Shown here: one piece after another, positions 55,463-64,000 of the stretch
Layout: each line of letters begins with the position of its first letter
How positions within the stretch are numbered: position 1 is the stretch's first letter
Assembly (NCBI RefSeq): GCF_030506305.1
Contig: NZ_CP119421.1
Coordinates: 2,992,501-3,056,500, forward strand
Reading direction: 5' to 3'
DNA from: Porifericola rhodea
Lineage (GTDB): Bacteria; Bacteroidota; Bacteroidia; Cytophagales; Cyclobacteriaceae
Length of the DNA stretch: 64,000 nucleotides
The notes under the pieces: model-generated
Seen by the model: only the letters and a program-made list of their open reading frames with translations
Databases searched by the model: none
Told to the model about the DNA's origin: nothing
Program-made: the position numbers and the translations under genes

Positions 55463-56110
55463 ATGAAACATATTTTTTGTATTTGCATTGCCAACATGAT
55501 CTCTATTTCATCCTATGCACAGGTTGAAACTGCCGAAATGACCCATTATCTTTTTCCTGAGTTCACTCAAGGAATTATTCTGTTAAAGACAGGTAAAAAG
55601 AAGCCAGATTGCTAAATTATAACTCTTTGACCAATGATCTTCGATAATAAAGGCAACAAATTAGCAATTTCAAAGACAGACCTAGAGCGTATATATTCGG
55701 TTTTTATTGGAGAAAGAAAATTTGTCGTATTGAACAATAAATTTGTTGAATTGATACATGATTCAAAATGGGATTTATATGTCGAACACAAAAGCGATTT
55801 GAAAGAACGAGGCAAAGATGCCGGACTGGGCGGGACATCTCAAACTTCGGCTATTAGTACCTACTCTGCCGCACATTTGAGAGGAAGTATTTACAACTTA
55901 ACATTACCAGACGATTTTGAAGTAGAATCTTATTTTTTGTACTGGTTAGAGAAAAAAGGCAAGCTTAAGCAATTTGCTAATATGAATCAATTGAAGAAAT
56001 CATATAAAGACAAGAAAAATGTATTCAATGATCATGTAAAAAAGCATAATGTAAAATACGAAGATTCTGAAAGTATTATTGAACTATTAAAAGTTTTAGA
56101 ATCTAATTGA
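55463..56110 (+). pseudogene. Secreted hypothetical protein with two compensating frameshifts
   Basis: ATG 55463 opens a signal peptide and EMTHYLFPEFTQGIILLKTGKKK, then meets TAA. A second frame gives LLNYNSLTND, after which the first frame resumes as MIFDNKGNKLAISKTDLERI to the stop at 56110. The whole resembles a Bacteroidota secreted family of unknown function. It needs two indels, near 55607 and 55633, to be restored. Confidence 0.7.
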
Positions 56111-56332
56111 GATTACCATAGGCGAACACGACTTGCTGATACACCTATTGATCAGAATACTACTGGAATGAGTTAACCATAATATGAAAATTCTTATAAA
56201 AATATTCAGGAATGTGTTCTTTTTTCCTTATAAAAGCTTTCAGTGATATTCCTTATTTCATAGCGTGAAACATTTTAATCTAACAGAATAGAAGTATAGT
56301 CTTATAACTTGTAGTTTAATTCTATTTGCTTT

Positions 56333-56343
56333 TAGTTGTCTTT
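56333..56343 (+). other. Candidate right attachment core TAGTTGTCTTT
   Basis: Identical over 11 bases to the mnmE stop codon and following bases (16743-16753). An 11-base match in AT-rich DNA can arise by chance, so the call is tentative. Confidence 0.35.
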
Positions 56344-56424
56344 TGTCTTCCTTAATTTATTATTTTTCGCTGCTAATTTGTTGCTAAATTAACGTAACTA
56401 TCTGATAACCAGTATTGTTTCATA

Positions 56425-56442
56425 TGCTGTATCGAAAGTAAG
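56425..56442 (+). other. Degenerate copy of the mnmE 3' end
   Basis: TGCTGTATCGAAAGTAAG resembles the mnmE end TTCTGTATTGGAAAGTAG with one deletion and a few changes. It is an alternative right attachment site, 82 bases after the TAGTTGTCTTT copy. Confidence 0.35.
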
Positions 56443-56803
56443 GCTTTGGTTAAGAGTGTAGAAGAGTAGACGTGCTTATTACTTTATCATGGGGTAAGCT
56501 ATCAAGAGATTAGCACGATTCAACTCGGGTTCTGCCTAAACCTTTGTTAAATATTCACAGGTTTACAGAATGTCTAAAAAACAGTTAGAGTCAAGATTAG
56601 ACTTGTAGGTAGCGAGGTTTTTTTAAAAGAGAAGCTGACTCAATTATGTATAAGATAAGCTTTGTCATTTTCAAATATGTTGCTTGTCTATAAAACATTA
56701 CTCAAGGGTAGTTTAAGTTCATTAATATTTTTCTTATCAGTATTTCATCCTAACTTGGCCTCGTGTATGTATAAATAGTATTAACGAATAGTCATTTCTC
56801 ACT

Positions 56804-57631
56804 ATGGTTCATTTGGTTGTAGATGCAGAAAAGCGTAGTAAATTACTGAACCTCAAAGAACTTCTTCATTACAAAGATTTATTTTATATTCTGGCTTATC
56901 GGGACTTAAGAGTCCGTTATGCTCAAACAGCTTTAGGTTTAAGCTGGGCATTATTACAGCCTTTGGCTACTCTCACTATATTTACTGTAGTATTTGGAAA
57001 GGCAGTAAAAGTGGATACAGGAGGCATTCCCTACCCTTTGTTTGCAGTTTGCGGAATGGCTTCATGGACATACTTTGCATTTGTCATGAAAGAGTCTGGC
57101 AACTCCATTATCAGTGCTCAAGGCATGGTCAAAAAAATATACTTTCCTCGTTTAGTAATCCCGCTCTCAAAAGCTGTTGTAGGTTTTGTGGATTTTGCCA
57201 TTGGTTTATCATTTATAATAGCTTTGATGTTGGCTTATCAGGTCACTCCCTCTTCAAACATTATATACTTTCCTGTTTTTATAGTGCTTACAATCGTCTC
57301 TGCCTTAGCCGTTGGAATTTGGTTAAGTGCTTTAACTATACGATATCGCGATTTTCAGCATGTGGTACCTTTTTTGGTTCAGTTTGGCTTATATGCCACG
57401 CCAACTGCATACCCTGCTAGTGCAGTAATTGATAATTTACCAAAATGGGCTACTGTAGTATACTACCTTAACCCTATGGCTGGAGTAATTGAAGGTTTTC
57501 GGTGGTCTCTGTTAGGGGGGACCCCTCCTTCGGAGTATACTTATTTATCATTTACATTGATGATAGTTATATTTATATCAGCTTTATTTTATTTCAAAAA
57601 AGTAGAGCGTGTTATGGCAGATATTGTATAA
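56804..57631 (+). CDS. wzm: Polysaccharide ABC exporter permease Wzm
   Basis: 275 residues with six membrane segments of the ABC-2 type: LLHYKDLFYILAYRDLRVRYAQTALGLSWALLQPLATLTIFTVVFGK at the start and YATPTAYPASAVI near the end. It forms the channel that moves a completed lipid-linked polysaccharide across the inner membrane. It precedes the Wzt gene by 32 bases. Confidence 0.92.
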   Translation: MVHLVVDAEKRSKLLNLKELLHYKDLFYILAYRDLRVRYAQTALGLSWALLQPLATLTIFTVVFGKAVKVDTGGIPYPLFAVCGMASWTYFAFVMKESGNSIISAQGMVKKIYFPRLVIPLSKAVVGFVDFAIGLSFIIALMLAYQVTPSSNIIYFPVFIVLTIVSALAVGIWLSALTIRYRDFQHVVPFLVQFGLYATPTAYPASAVIDNLPKWATVVYYLNPMAGVIEGFRWSLLGGTPPSEYTYLSFTLMIVIFISALFYFKKVERVMADIV

Positions 57632-57663
57632 AGGGTGATGGAGAGTAAAACATATCAACTGAA

Positions 57664-58971
57664 ATGAGTGAAGTAGCAATAAGAGTAGAAAACTTAGGGA
57701 AGAAGTATCATCTGGGAGGAAAAAAGTCAGGGTCTTTTAGAGAGAGTGTGAGCAATCTCTTCAAAAAAAGTAAGCCAAAAGCTACTGAGGTAGAACATGA
57801 GTTTTGGGCTCTAAAGGACATTAACTTTGAAATTAAAAGAGGAGAAGCTGTCGGTATTATTGGTAGAAATGGAGCAGGAAAAAGCACATTGCTGAAAATT
57901 CTATCACGTATTACAGAGCCTACCAAAGGACGTTTTGAAGTCTTTGGGCGGGTGTCATCCTTATTGGAAGTGGGTACAGGGTTTCACCCAGAACTGACCG
58001 GTCGTGAGAATGTTTATCTCAATGGTACCATTTTAGGCATGAAACGCCACGAAGTCAAAGCTAAATTTGATGAAATTGTAGCCTTTTCAGGCGTAGAGAA
58101 ATTTATCGATACCCCCGTAAAGCACTATAGTAGTGGTATGCAGGTACGTCTTGCCTTTGCCGTAGCCGCCCATTTAGAGCCAGAGATACTAATTATTGAT
58201 GAAGTATTAGCGGTAGGTGATGCTGAATTCCAGAAAAAGTGTTTAGGTAAGATGGAAGACGTAACCGGAGAAGGGAGGACAGTACTATTTGTTAGCCATA
58301 ATATGGATGCGGTAAGGAAGCTTTGCACGAGAGGAGTACTATTTCAACAGGGAACAATTGCTGAAGCGAGTTACACAGTAAATGATATTATCAAATCGTA
58401 TTTGATGATATCTCCTGAACATATGAACAGTATCTGGGAAAATAATAACCATGAATTTAGTAATGAGTACTTTGATGTTGTCAGTTTTGGGATTTATCAC
58501 GCTAACTTTCAAAAAGTAACATCTCCCGTGGGGAATAACGAAGACCTATGGGTAGTTATCAAGATCAGGACCAAAAAGTATGACTCATCTTTTGAAATTG
58601 GATATAACGTAGTATCTGAAGACGGACAAGTATTATTTTGGTCATTCTTTTATGATCAGCAGGAAGTTGGTAAAGATCATTTTGATGGTGATACTACCAT
58701 TTTACGATCAAAACTGCCGAGAAGGCTTCTCAACAATGGATATTATACTTTTGGGTTGGTTGCCGGAATTAGAAGCCTTCGTTGGTTTATCAACCCTACA
58801 AAGCATAGAGTATCAATAAATTTAAAGATTGAAGGGAACCTTAGTGAATCGTTACTTTGGAACAAAAAAAGGAGCGGACCCATTGCTCCGATATTAGAGT
58901 GGGAGGTTAAAAGTACAAGCAGTGAAATGAAAACAATTTCCCAGAACCAGAGGCCTGGTAATACTGCATAG
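57664..58971 (+). CDS. wzt: Polysaccharide ABC exporter ATPase Wzt with carbohydrate-binding tail
   Basis: 435 residues. Walker A is GIIGRNGAGKSTLLKILSR, the signature is HYSSGMQVRLAFAVA, and Walker B is EILIIDEVLAVGDAEF. From about residue 260 a beta-rich extension follows (IWENNNHEFSNEYF to the end), the Wzt C-terminal domain type that recognises the polysaccharide end. With Wzm it defines an ABC-dependent surface polysaccharide pathway. Confidence 0.92.
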   Translation: MSEVAIRVENLGKKYHLGGKKSGSFRESVSNLFKKSKPKATEVEHEFWALKDINFEIKRGEAVGIIGRNGAGKSTLLKILSRITEPTKGRFEVFGRVSSLLEVGTGFHPELTGRENVYLNGTILGMKRHEVKAKFDEIVAFSGVEKFIDTPVKHYSSGMQVRLAFAVAAHLEPEILIIDEVLAVGDAEFQKKCLGKMEDVTGEGRTVLFVSHNMDAVRKLCTRGVLFQQGTIAEASYTVNDIIKSYLMISPEHMNSIWENNNHEFSNEYFDVVSFGIYHANFQKVTSPVGNNEDLWVVIKIRTKKYDSSFEIGYNVVSEDGQVLFWSFFYDQQEVGKDHFDGDTTILRSKLPRRLLNNGYYTFGLVAGIRSLRWFINPTKHRVSINLKIEGNLSESLLWNKKRSGPIAPILEWEVKSTSSEMKTISQNQRPGNTA

Positions 58972-59002
58972 TATACTAAAATAGTTAGTTCTCACTACAA
59001 TT

Positions 59003-60034
59003 ATGATTGTCAAACAAGAAAAAATCTTTGATTCCTTCTTTGTTAAGAGAGCGTTGCCAGCAAATTTGGTTGATGAGGACCTGCCTTATTTCCAGCACGA
59101 AGAGAACAGGTGCTTTAAGAGTTCTCATCAATATTGTTTAACGGCTGTAAAGGTAATTTCTAATGGAGTTGTATTTAATGGACGTACAGTTTTTACTCCA
59201 TCCTTGTATCACAGCTCTTTCAAAGAAAAGTATAATAAACTAAGATTCAAGTTTAAATCCTTATTCTTTAAGCGAGTAGTTGTTAAGGGAAAGGTAATAG
59301 TAGCATATAACGAATACTCCAATACTCCTGGTTTTCACTGGCTCTGTGATACACTACCCAGGCTATTTTCTATCAAAAATCAGTTATCATCCTCAACACT
59401 ATTGCTTCCCTATGTAAACGATCGGTTTCATGAGTATGTAAAGGACTGTTTAAAAATTTTCGACACTGGAGCTGTAGTCTTTTTAAAAGATAGAGAAATG
59501 GCATTAGTAGACCAGTTGCTAATACCTGAAATGCTAGCCCCTACCGGGAATTATCGTGAGGATATAATGAAAAGTTTACGTTCTGCTTTTCGGGCGAATA
59601 CCCTAGGCAATCGTAAAGAGTTGGGTGATAAAATCTACATCAGTCGGGAAAAGTCAAAACATAGGAAAACAGTAAATGAGCAAGAAGTGAGCGGTGTGTT
59701 AGAAAAATATGGTTTTACCAAGATCTATCTTGAAGATTACTCTCTATGGGAGCAGGTAAGTATTATGAAGCATGCTAAATTTCTGGTATCTAATCATGGA
59801 GGAGGGTTGTCTAGTATGTTATTTATGCCAGAACAGGCTCGGGTGTTAGAAATAAGGTCTTTTAATGATGCGAGTAATAATTGTTATTTCTCACTGGCAT
59901 CAGCATTGAATCTAACCTATTACTACCAATTTAGTGAAAAACCTTCTGAGAGTAGTAATAGAAATACAAATTTGCGGGTTGATACCAAGAGGTTACAACT
60001 GACGATAGAAAGTATGCTAAATAAGAGTAAATAG
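59003..60034 (+). CDS. GT61-type glycosyltransferase (DUF563)
   Basis: 343 residues. The C-terminal part matches DUF563: KIYISREKSKHRKTVNEQEV, then MKHAKFLVSNHGGGLSSMLFMPEQARVLEIRS. The middle has PGFHWLCDTLPRLFSI. It probably adds a sugar to the polysaccharide exported by Wzm/Wzt. It overlaps the convergent gene at 60017 by 18 bases. Confidence 0.8.
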   Translation: MIVKQEKIFDSFFVKRALPANLVDEDLPYFQHEENRCFKSSHQYCLTAVKVISNGVVFNGRTVFTPSLYHSSFKEKYNKLRFKFKSLFFKRVVVKGKVIVAYNEYSNTPGFHWLCDTLPRLFSIKNQLSSSTLLLPYVNDRFHEYVKDCLKIFDTGAVVFLKDREMALVDQLLIPEMLAPTGNYREDIMKSLRSAFRANTLGNRKELGDKIYISREKSKHRKTVNEQEVSGVLEKYGFTKIYLEDYSLWEQVSIMKHAKFLVSNHGGGLSSMLFMPEQARVLEIRSFNDASNNCYFSLASALNLTYYYQFSEKPSESSNRNTNLRVDTKRLQLTIESMLNKSK

Positions 60035-60733
60035 TTTACCTGATTTCCTCCACAATTTAATCAACAATATTTTCAACAAGATTTGACTATACTGTAAATA
60101 TATCTTTATATGTGAAAAGCCTTTTTCCGAATTGGTGATCAGAAGATCAGGAAAATTAGATAATTGACTCTCAAAGCGCATGTATAGAGTATGTAGGTTT
60201 GACAACGTCTTGTCATCTAAATCTATATTATTGGACGCTCGCTCTTTTTTTGCAGGAAATTTACCTTTCTCGCTTAAAGGAATATCTAAAAAACTAAGTA
60301 TTTCGTCAATGTGATCCCATATTGCATTATATCGGATGAACAAGATTTGATAAGGAGAGTGCTGTAGCCACTGATTAAAGTGATTTTCAAATTTAAATTT
60401 ATCATCTAATAAATGAGCATACTCCTCCAACGTTGTATTATTGGAAAGAGGTTTTGATTGAGGATGGAACCTTAACATTTTATGAGAGTGAGCAACATAA
60501 ATTTGTCTTCTAAAAAGAGATATTACAGCCTTAACCGGTGAACCAAAAACATACACGTATTTAATATTCTTGTTAAAACTGAGCGGCGGATATGGGCAAT
60601 GTTTTAACCCATCTTTATCGTGAGGATCATTAGTTCTTCTATATTGCGAAATGAAATCTAGTAAAAAGGTGGTTCCTACGCCACCAAACGATGATAAAAC
60701 AACCTCAATATTAGGGCTAACTAACTTTAGCAT
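60017..60733 (-). CDS. Sulfotransferase-like protein
   Basis: 238 residues on the opposite strand. The start VEVVLSSFGGVGTTFLLDFI-like region (read as IEVVLSSFGGVGTTFLLDF) resembles the PAPS-binding loop of sulfotransferases, and YVFGSPVKAVISLFRRQIYVAHSHKM fits the second motif position. Its start lies two bases from that of the divergent GT11 gene. The polysaccharide may therefore be sulfated. The fold assignment is moderate. Confidence 0.6.
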   Translation of the reverse strand: MLKLVSPNIEVVLSSFGGVGTTFLLDFISQYRRTNDPHDKDGLKHCPYPPLSFNKNIKYVYVFGSPVKAVISLFRRQIYVAHSHKMLRFHPQSKPLSNNTTLEEYAHLLDDKFKFENHFNQWLQHSPYQILFIRYNAIWDHIDEILSFLDIPLSEKGKFPAKKERASNNIDLDDKTLSNLHTLYMRFESQLSNFPDLLITNSEKGFSHIKIYLQYSQILLKILLIKLWRKSGKLFTLI

Positions 60734-60735
60734 AT

Positions 60736-61626
60736 GTGATGATAGTAATTATTAACAAATCAGGGCAACTTGCTAACCGACTTTTTCTAATGGCTAACTT
60801 TATTGCTTTTAGTAATGCCCACGAAATAAAAATATATAATCCTTCTTTTGATGAATATGCAAAATTTTTTGAGAAAACGAGCCCTCAGGCTTTAGTCAGG
60901 TTTCCAATAAGTACAAACAGTAAGTGGCGTATGCCATACACTGATATTATTAGGAGTATGGTATATCAAGTTATATATAAGGCTGTAAGAGTTTTAGAAA
61001 AGCTAAATATATATGAAAGCACAATTCACTGTATCTTAGACATTGGCCTGTACCAAAAAATGCCGCTTGATTCAGCTAAATTCATTAATCTTGCCAGAAA
61101 AAAAAAGTTTTTGTTATGTAAAGGGTGGGCATTCAGAGATGAAACAAATTTCTCTTTGGCGGCAGATATAATTAAGCCGTATTTTAAACCATTGCCTTGC
61201 TATCTAACCCAGGCCATCACTATTGCCAACAGTGCCAGATCATCGGAAAATACGCTTCTGGTTGGCGTACATATTAGAAGAGGTGATTACAAGACCTTTC
61301 TAAATGGGAAATATTTCTTTCCTTTATCTGTGTATATTTCATACATCAACAAAGTCCAATCTTTATTTCCTGGGCGAGATATTAAATTCATTGTTTGCTC
61401 TAATGAAACCATAGATGTGCGTGTGTTCAAAGGGTATGATGTAGTATTAGAAGAACGAAATATGGTAGTTGATCTGGCTTTACTAGCAGCATGTGATTAT
61501 ATCATTGGGCCGCCTAGTACGTTCTCTATATGGGCATCGTATTACGGAGATGTACCTCTATACAAAATAGAAAATGAACAAGAACAAGTTATTACATTAG
61601 ATAAGTTCACCATTCATGGAAAGTAG
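60736..61626 (+). CDS. GT11 family alpha-1,2-fucosyltransferase-like protein
   Basis: 296 residues from a GTG at 60736, or from ATG 60739. The family motif HIRRGDYKTF is near residue 175, and VVDLALLAACDYIIGPPSTFSIWASYYG near residue 240 is also typical. It likely transfers fucose or a related deoxy-sugar. It overlaps the next glycosyltransferase by 11 bases. Confidence 0.85.
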   Translation: MMIVIINKSGQLANRLFLMANFIAFSNAHEIKIYNPSFDEYAKFFEKTSPQALVRFPISTNSKWRMPYTDIIRSMVYQVIYKAVRVLEKLNIYESTIHCILDIGLYQKMPLDSAKFINLARKKKFLLCKGWAFRDETNFSLAADIIKPYFKPLPCYLTQAITIANSARSSENTLLVGVHIRRGDYKTFLNGKYFFPLSVYISYINKVQSLFPGRDIKFIVCSNETIDVRVFKGYDVVLEERNMVVDLALLAACDYIIGPPSTFSIWASYYGDVPLYKIENEQEQVITLDKFTIHGK

Positions 61627-62617
61627 TCTTCCAATAATTTCTATTATTACTCCATCATTCAATCAAGGGCAATACCTGGAACAAACAATAGACTCTGTAC
61701 TCTCTCAAAATTACCCTAACATTGAGTATATTATTGTGGATGGCGGGAGTACTGATCAATCAATTGAAATTATTAAAAAGTATGAGAATTATTTAGCGTA
61801 TTGGGTGGCTGAACCAGACAAGGGACAGAGTGAAGCTATTAACAAAGGTTTAAAAAAAGCTACTGGCGATATTGTTAACTGGATTAACTCAGATGATTTC
61901 TATGAGCGGGGGGCTTTAAAAGCAGTAGCAACCGCTTTTGAAGATGATAATATAAATGTAGTATGTGGTAGAGGCAAAATTATCAATGAAGAGGGTGAGT
62001 TTGTACGCTACTCAAAAGGTACAGATATTTATAATGCGAATCTGGAAAAAACAATAGGGTGGGCTCGTATAGATCAACCTGAAACATTCTTTCGGAGACA
62101 TGTCTTAAAAAAAACCGGTTTGCTTACGGCCGGGTTGCACTACGTGATGGACAAAGCCTGGTGGGTTAACTACCTGTTATCGTTTGGCTTGGATAATGTG
62201 CGAGAGATTGACGATGTATTAGTCAACTTCAGGCTACATGAATCTTCTAAAACAGTTTCTCAGCCTGACTGCTTTGTACATGAAACAGGCACTCTGTTTT
62301 TAGCTTTAGCTCATCAATATCATCTGTCTGAAGAATACGATAACATTCACAATTTATTAGATGCTGCACATACTGATATCAGTGGTGTACAGATTAATCA
62401 AGTAGAATATCCTCAATTGGTTGTTAAAGCTCTTCATTATTACTTACTGCGGCGTGCCGATGAGTTTTACTATCGACATCAGCGAAAAAAGGCACGGCTA
62501 GCGTTATCGAACATCAGGCCTGAGCTATTGAAGCCGGAAGATTTGGCCCTCTATCACAAGCTTCAAATGCGTTGTCGGTGGGTCCCTGAAAGACTACTTA
62601 AACTGATTCGTCCATGA
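61616..62617 (+). CDS. GT2 glycosyltransferase
   Basis: 333 residues. The GT-A start PIISIITPSFNQGQYLEQTIDSVLSQNYPNIEYIIVDGGSTDQSIEII is classic GT2, and the DxD equivalent is in VNWINSDDFYERGAL. The C-terminal third is helical. It is cytoplasmic and adds one sugar of the exported polymer. It overlaps the next gene by 4 bases. Confidence 0.92.
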   Translation: MESSLPIISIITPSFNQGQYLEQTIDSVLSQNYPNIEYIIVDGGSTDQSIEIIKKYENYLAYWVAEPDKGQSEAINKGLKKATGDIVNWINSDDFYERGALKAVATAFEDDNINVVCGRGKIINEEGEFVRYSKGTDIYNANLEKTIGWARIDQPETFFRRHVLKKTGLLTAGLHYVMDKAWWVNYLLSFGLDNVREIDDVLVNFRLHESSKTVSQPDCFVHETGTLFLALAHQYHLSEEYDNIHNLLDAAHTDISGVQINQVEYPQLVVKALHYYLLRRADEFYYRHQRKKARLALSNIRPELLKPEDLALYHKLQMRCRWVPERLLKLIRP

Positions 62618-63528
62618 CTATCTCAGTAATTATTCCCACATATAATGGTGCGCATAAAATCTTACGTACACTTCGAGCTTTAGAGAGGCAGTCAATGCAG
62701 GAGTTTGAGACTATCGTTGTAGTAGATGGGTCAACAGACAACACTTTGAACTTATTAAATGAGTCAAGTCTTAAATTGAAAAAAATAACTATTATAGCTC
62801 AGGAGAATCAGGGGCGAGCTGCGGTACGAAATCGGGGAGGAGATGCCGCCACGGGTAAGTTATTAGTGTTTCTAGATGATGATATGCGACCTCACAAACA
62901 ATGGCTGGAAGCACATCTATATCATCATCAAAAATATCAGAATACTATCGGGGTGGGGTCTCAGCTAAATGATTGGAGCGAAGCCTATACTGAAATGCAG
63001 CGTTACCGATGCTACTATAGTAGAAGATGGGAGAAGCATTTCAATAACCAGAAAAACGAGCCCACTCAATTAGATCAGGATACTTTGCATATAACGGCAG
63101 CAAATTTCTCGATAAGCCAAAATATTTTTAGGTCTTTACATGGTTTTGAAGAGCAACTTAGAGACGCCGAAGATTACGATTTGGCAGTTAGGGCGTTTGA
63201 AAGAAATATTCCTGTGTTTTTTCTTCCCAATGCAAAGGCATGGCACGATGAGAATTATACATTAGCTTCTTATATCAGAAGACGTAAAGGCTATCTAAAG
63301 GCGCATCAATCACTCATACAGTTAAGACCTGAATTGTATGCGAAACATACCCTAAGAAATGTAACGAAGAAAAAGGGGCTGAAAAAAATTGTGTTTTGGC
63401 TTTTCTCGTCTTCATATTGGGTAAAGGCCGTGGATACCGCAAACCTTTTCCGCTGGGTACCCGCTCCACTTAGATTCAGGTTATATGATTTAATTATCAC
63501 GTCAAAAGTTGTTTACTTTCCCCGATGA
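62614..63528 (+). CDS. GT2 glycosyltransferase
   Basis: 304 residues. The GT2 start is TISVIIPTYNGAHKILRTLRALERQSMQEFETIVVVDGSTDNT, the DxD motif is in LVFLDDDMRPHKQWLE, and the later acidic site is in EEQLRDAEDYDLAVRA. It overlaps the following gene by 4 bases (ATGA). Confidence 0.92.
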   Translation: MTISVIIPTYNGAHKILRTLRALERQSMQEFETIVVVDGSTDNTLNLLNESSLKLKKITIIAQENQGRAAVRNRGGDAATGKLLVFLDDDMRPHKQWLEAHLYHHQKYQNTIGVGSQLNDWSEAYTEMQRYRCYYSRRWEKHFNNQKNEPTQLDQDTLHITAANFSISQNIFRSLHGFEEQLRDAEDYDLAVRAFERNIPVFFLPNAKAWHDENYTLASYIRRRKGYLKAHQSLIQLRPELYAKHTLRNVTKKKGLKKIVFWLFSSSYWVKAVDTANLFRWVPAPLRFRLYDLIITSKVVYFPR

Positions 63529-64000
63529 GTAAGAAGACGATTGTGCATGTCATTGACTCATTAGGTATAGGCGGAGCAGAAACTCTGTTAGTGCATGCAA
63601 ATGTTCAAATTCCAAGCTTCCGGCACATTGTTGTATATTTGCGGCCGCCTTTTGCCTACAAAGATAGCCTTAATCACATTCCAACATATTGTCTGGCATT
63701 TCAAGGGTGGCGCTCGTTACCTCAATGTATTAAAAAATTGAAAGCAATTGTCCACCAGCACCAAGCAGCAATTGTTCATTCACATCTATACTACTCAACC
63801 ATAGTAGTACGGCTCGCTTTCCGCCGGAAAATCACCGTGATAAACTCTTATCACAATGTGCTGTATGATCCCAGGGGTAGCAATTATTCTAAGGTTTACC
63901 GTTGGTTGGATCGAGTAACATATCGCAATACTTTTAATACAGTAAGTGTTTCATCAACAGTTAAAAGCGACCTTGAAAAATATATTGGAATAAAACAGCA
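63525..64000 (+). CDS. GT4-type glycosyltransferase, cut by the window end
   Basis: The first 158 codons are present. The N-terminus KKTIVHVIDSLGIGGAETLLVHAN matches GT4/GT-B enzymes, and AAIVHSHLYYSTIVV follows. The donor-binding C-terminal domain lies beyond the window. Confidence 0.82.
   Translation, partial: MSKKTIVHVIDSLGIGGAETLLVHANVQIPSFRHIVVYLRPPFAYKDSLNHIPTYCLAFQGWRSLPQCIKKLKAIVHQHQAAIVHSHLYYSTIVVRLAFRRKITVINSYHNVLYDPRGSNYSKVYRWLDRVTYRNTFNTVSVSSTVKSDLEKYIGIKQ

Larger units (their letters stand above)
16743..56343. mobile_element. Accessory genomic island inserted at the mnmE 3' end (about 39.6 kb, boundaries provisional)
   Basis: The block begins right after mnmE and ends before the polysaccharide cluster. 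It holds a tyrosine integrase, helix-turn-helix proteins, VirE_N/DUF3987 replication genes, an IS21 element, a defence cassette and a peptide export locus, with much decay near the right end. TAGTTGTCTTT occurs at 16743-16753 and again at 56333-56343. No relaxase was recognised, so it is either non-mobile or mobilised in trans. It could be two or more nested elements. Confidence 0.6.
56111..56803. other. Non-coding 693-base region holding the likely island right end
   Basis: No gene is supported. It contains TTGCT-type motifs near 56370-56385 and two possible attachment-site copies, 56333-56343 and 56425-56442. The DNA is AT-rich and leads into the wzm gene, so it should also carry a promoter for the polysaccharide operon, which I could not place with confidence. 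Confidence 0.5.

Overview
The window looks like chromosomal DNA of a gliding Bacteroidota, probably of the order Cytophagales. The reasons are a gldC gliding-motility gene, a decayed SusC-type TonB receptor, promoters of the Bacteroidota type (TTTG, about 18 bases, TAnnTTTG), a carboxyspermidine pathway pair, and Bacteroidota-type mobile genes (VirE_N and DUF3987 replication proteins, GG-leader peptides of the FLEKLSRxEMRxxTGG type). The species cannot be named from sequence alone. No rRNA, tRNA or CRISPR array was seen.

Bases 1 to 16745 are ordinary core genome: a SulP anion transporter, proA, a MarR regulator, a divergent oxyR/dps pair, carboxyspermidine dehydrogenase and decarboxylase, a Tat-exported sugar isomerase-like protein, an XRE-cupin regulator, a secreted endo/exonuclease-family lipoprotein, gldC, a nucleoside deaminase, a secreted thioredoxin and mnmE. 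Two decayed loci lie here: a frameshifted small membrane protein (7869-8259) and a SusC-type remnant (10804-11553).

Bases 16745 to about 56400 are an accessory island that starts exactly at the 3' end of mnmE (trmE), a known integration hotspot. It carries a tyrosine integrase broken by an amber codon, an IS21-family element with a 5-base target duplication splitting an unknown gene, two arrays of TTGC/GCAA motifs phased at 10 bases, and replication genes. A defence cassette follows: type I restriction-modification (hsdM, hsdS, hsdR, a YgjP-like protease, an AlbA_2 ATP-binding protein, a PIN-like membrane protein). It has a CBASS-type pair (CD-NTase plus SLATT membrane effector) inserted behind hsdS, with a scar of an hsdS 3' end on the far side.

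Bases 41400 to 56100 hold the most unusual part: a GG-leader secreted-peptide locus. Four precursors (one with a leader frameshift) have cores that all begin Tyr-x-Asp just after the GG cleavage site, and three are cysteine-rich. Around them are a C39-like/VKOR/DsbA-like fusion for disulfide formation, a secreted archaemetzincin-like protease, a sulfotransferase, two glycosyltransferases, a C39 peptidase ABC exporter and a HlyD adaptor. Each precursor is preceded by a conserved hairpin element, and two carry a 127-nt copy whose changes keep the base pairing. A possible reading is a sulfated, disulfide-bonded exported peptide family, analogous in logic to the Rax system of Xanthomonas but not homologous in detail.

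Bases 56800 to 64000 begin a surface polysaccharide cluster: Wzm/Wzt ABC exporter, GT61, fucosyltransferase-like GT11, two GT2 and one GT4 cut by the window edge, with a sulfotransferase-like gene on the opposite strand.
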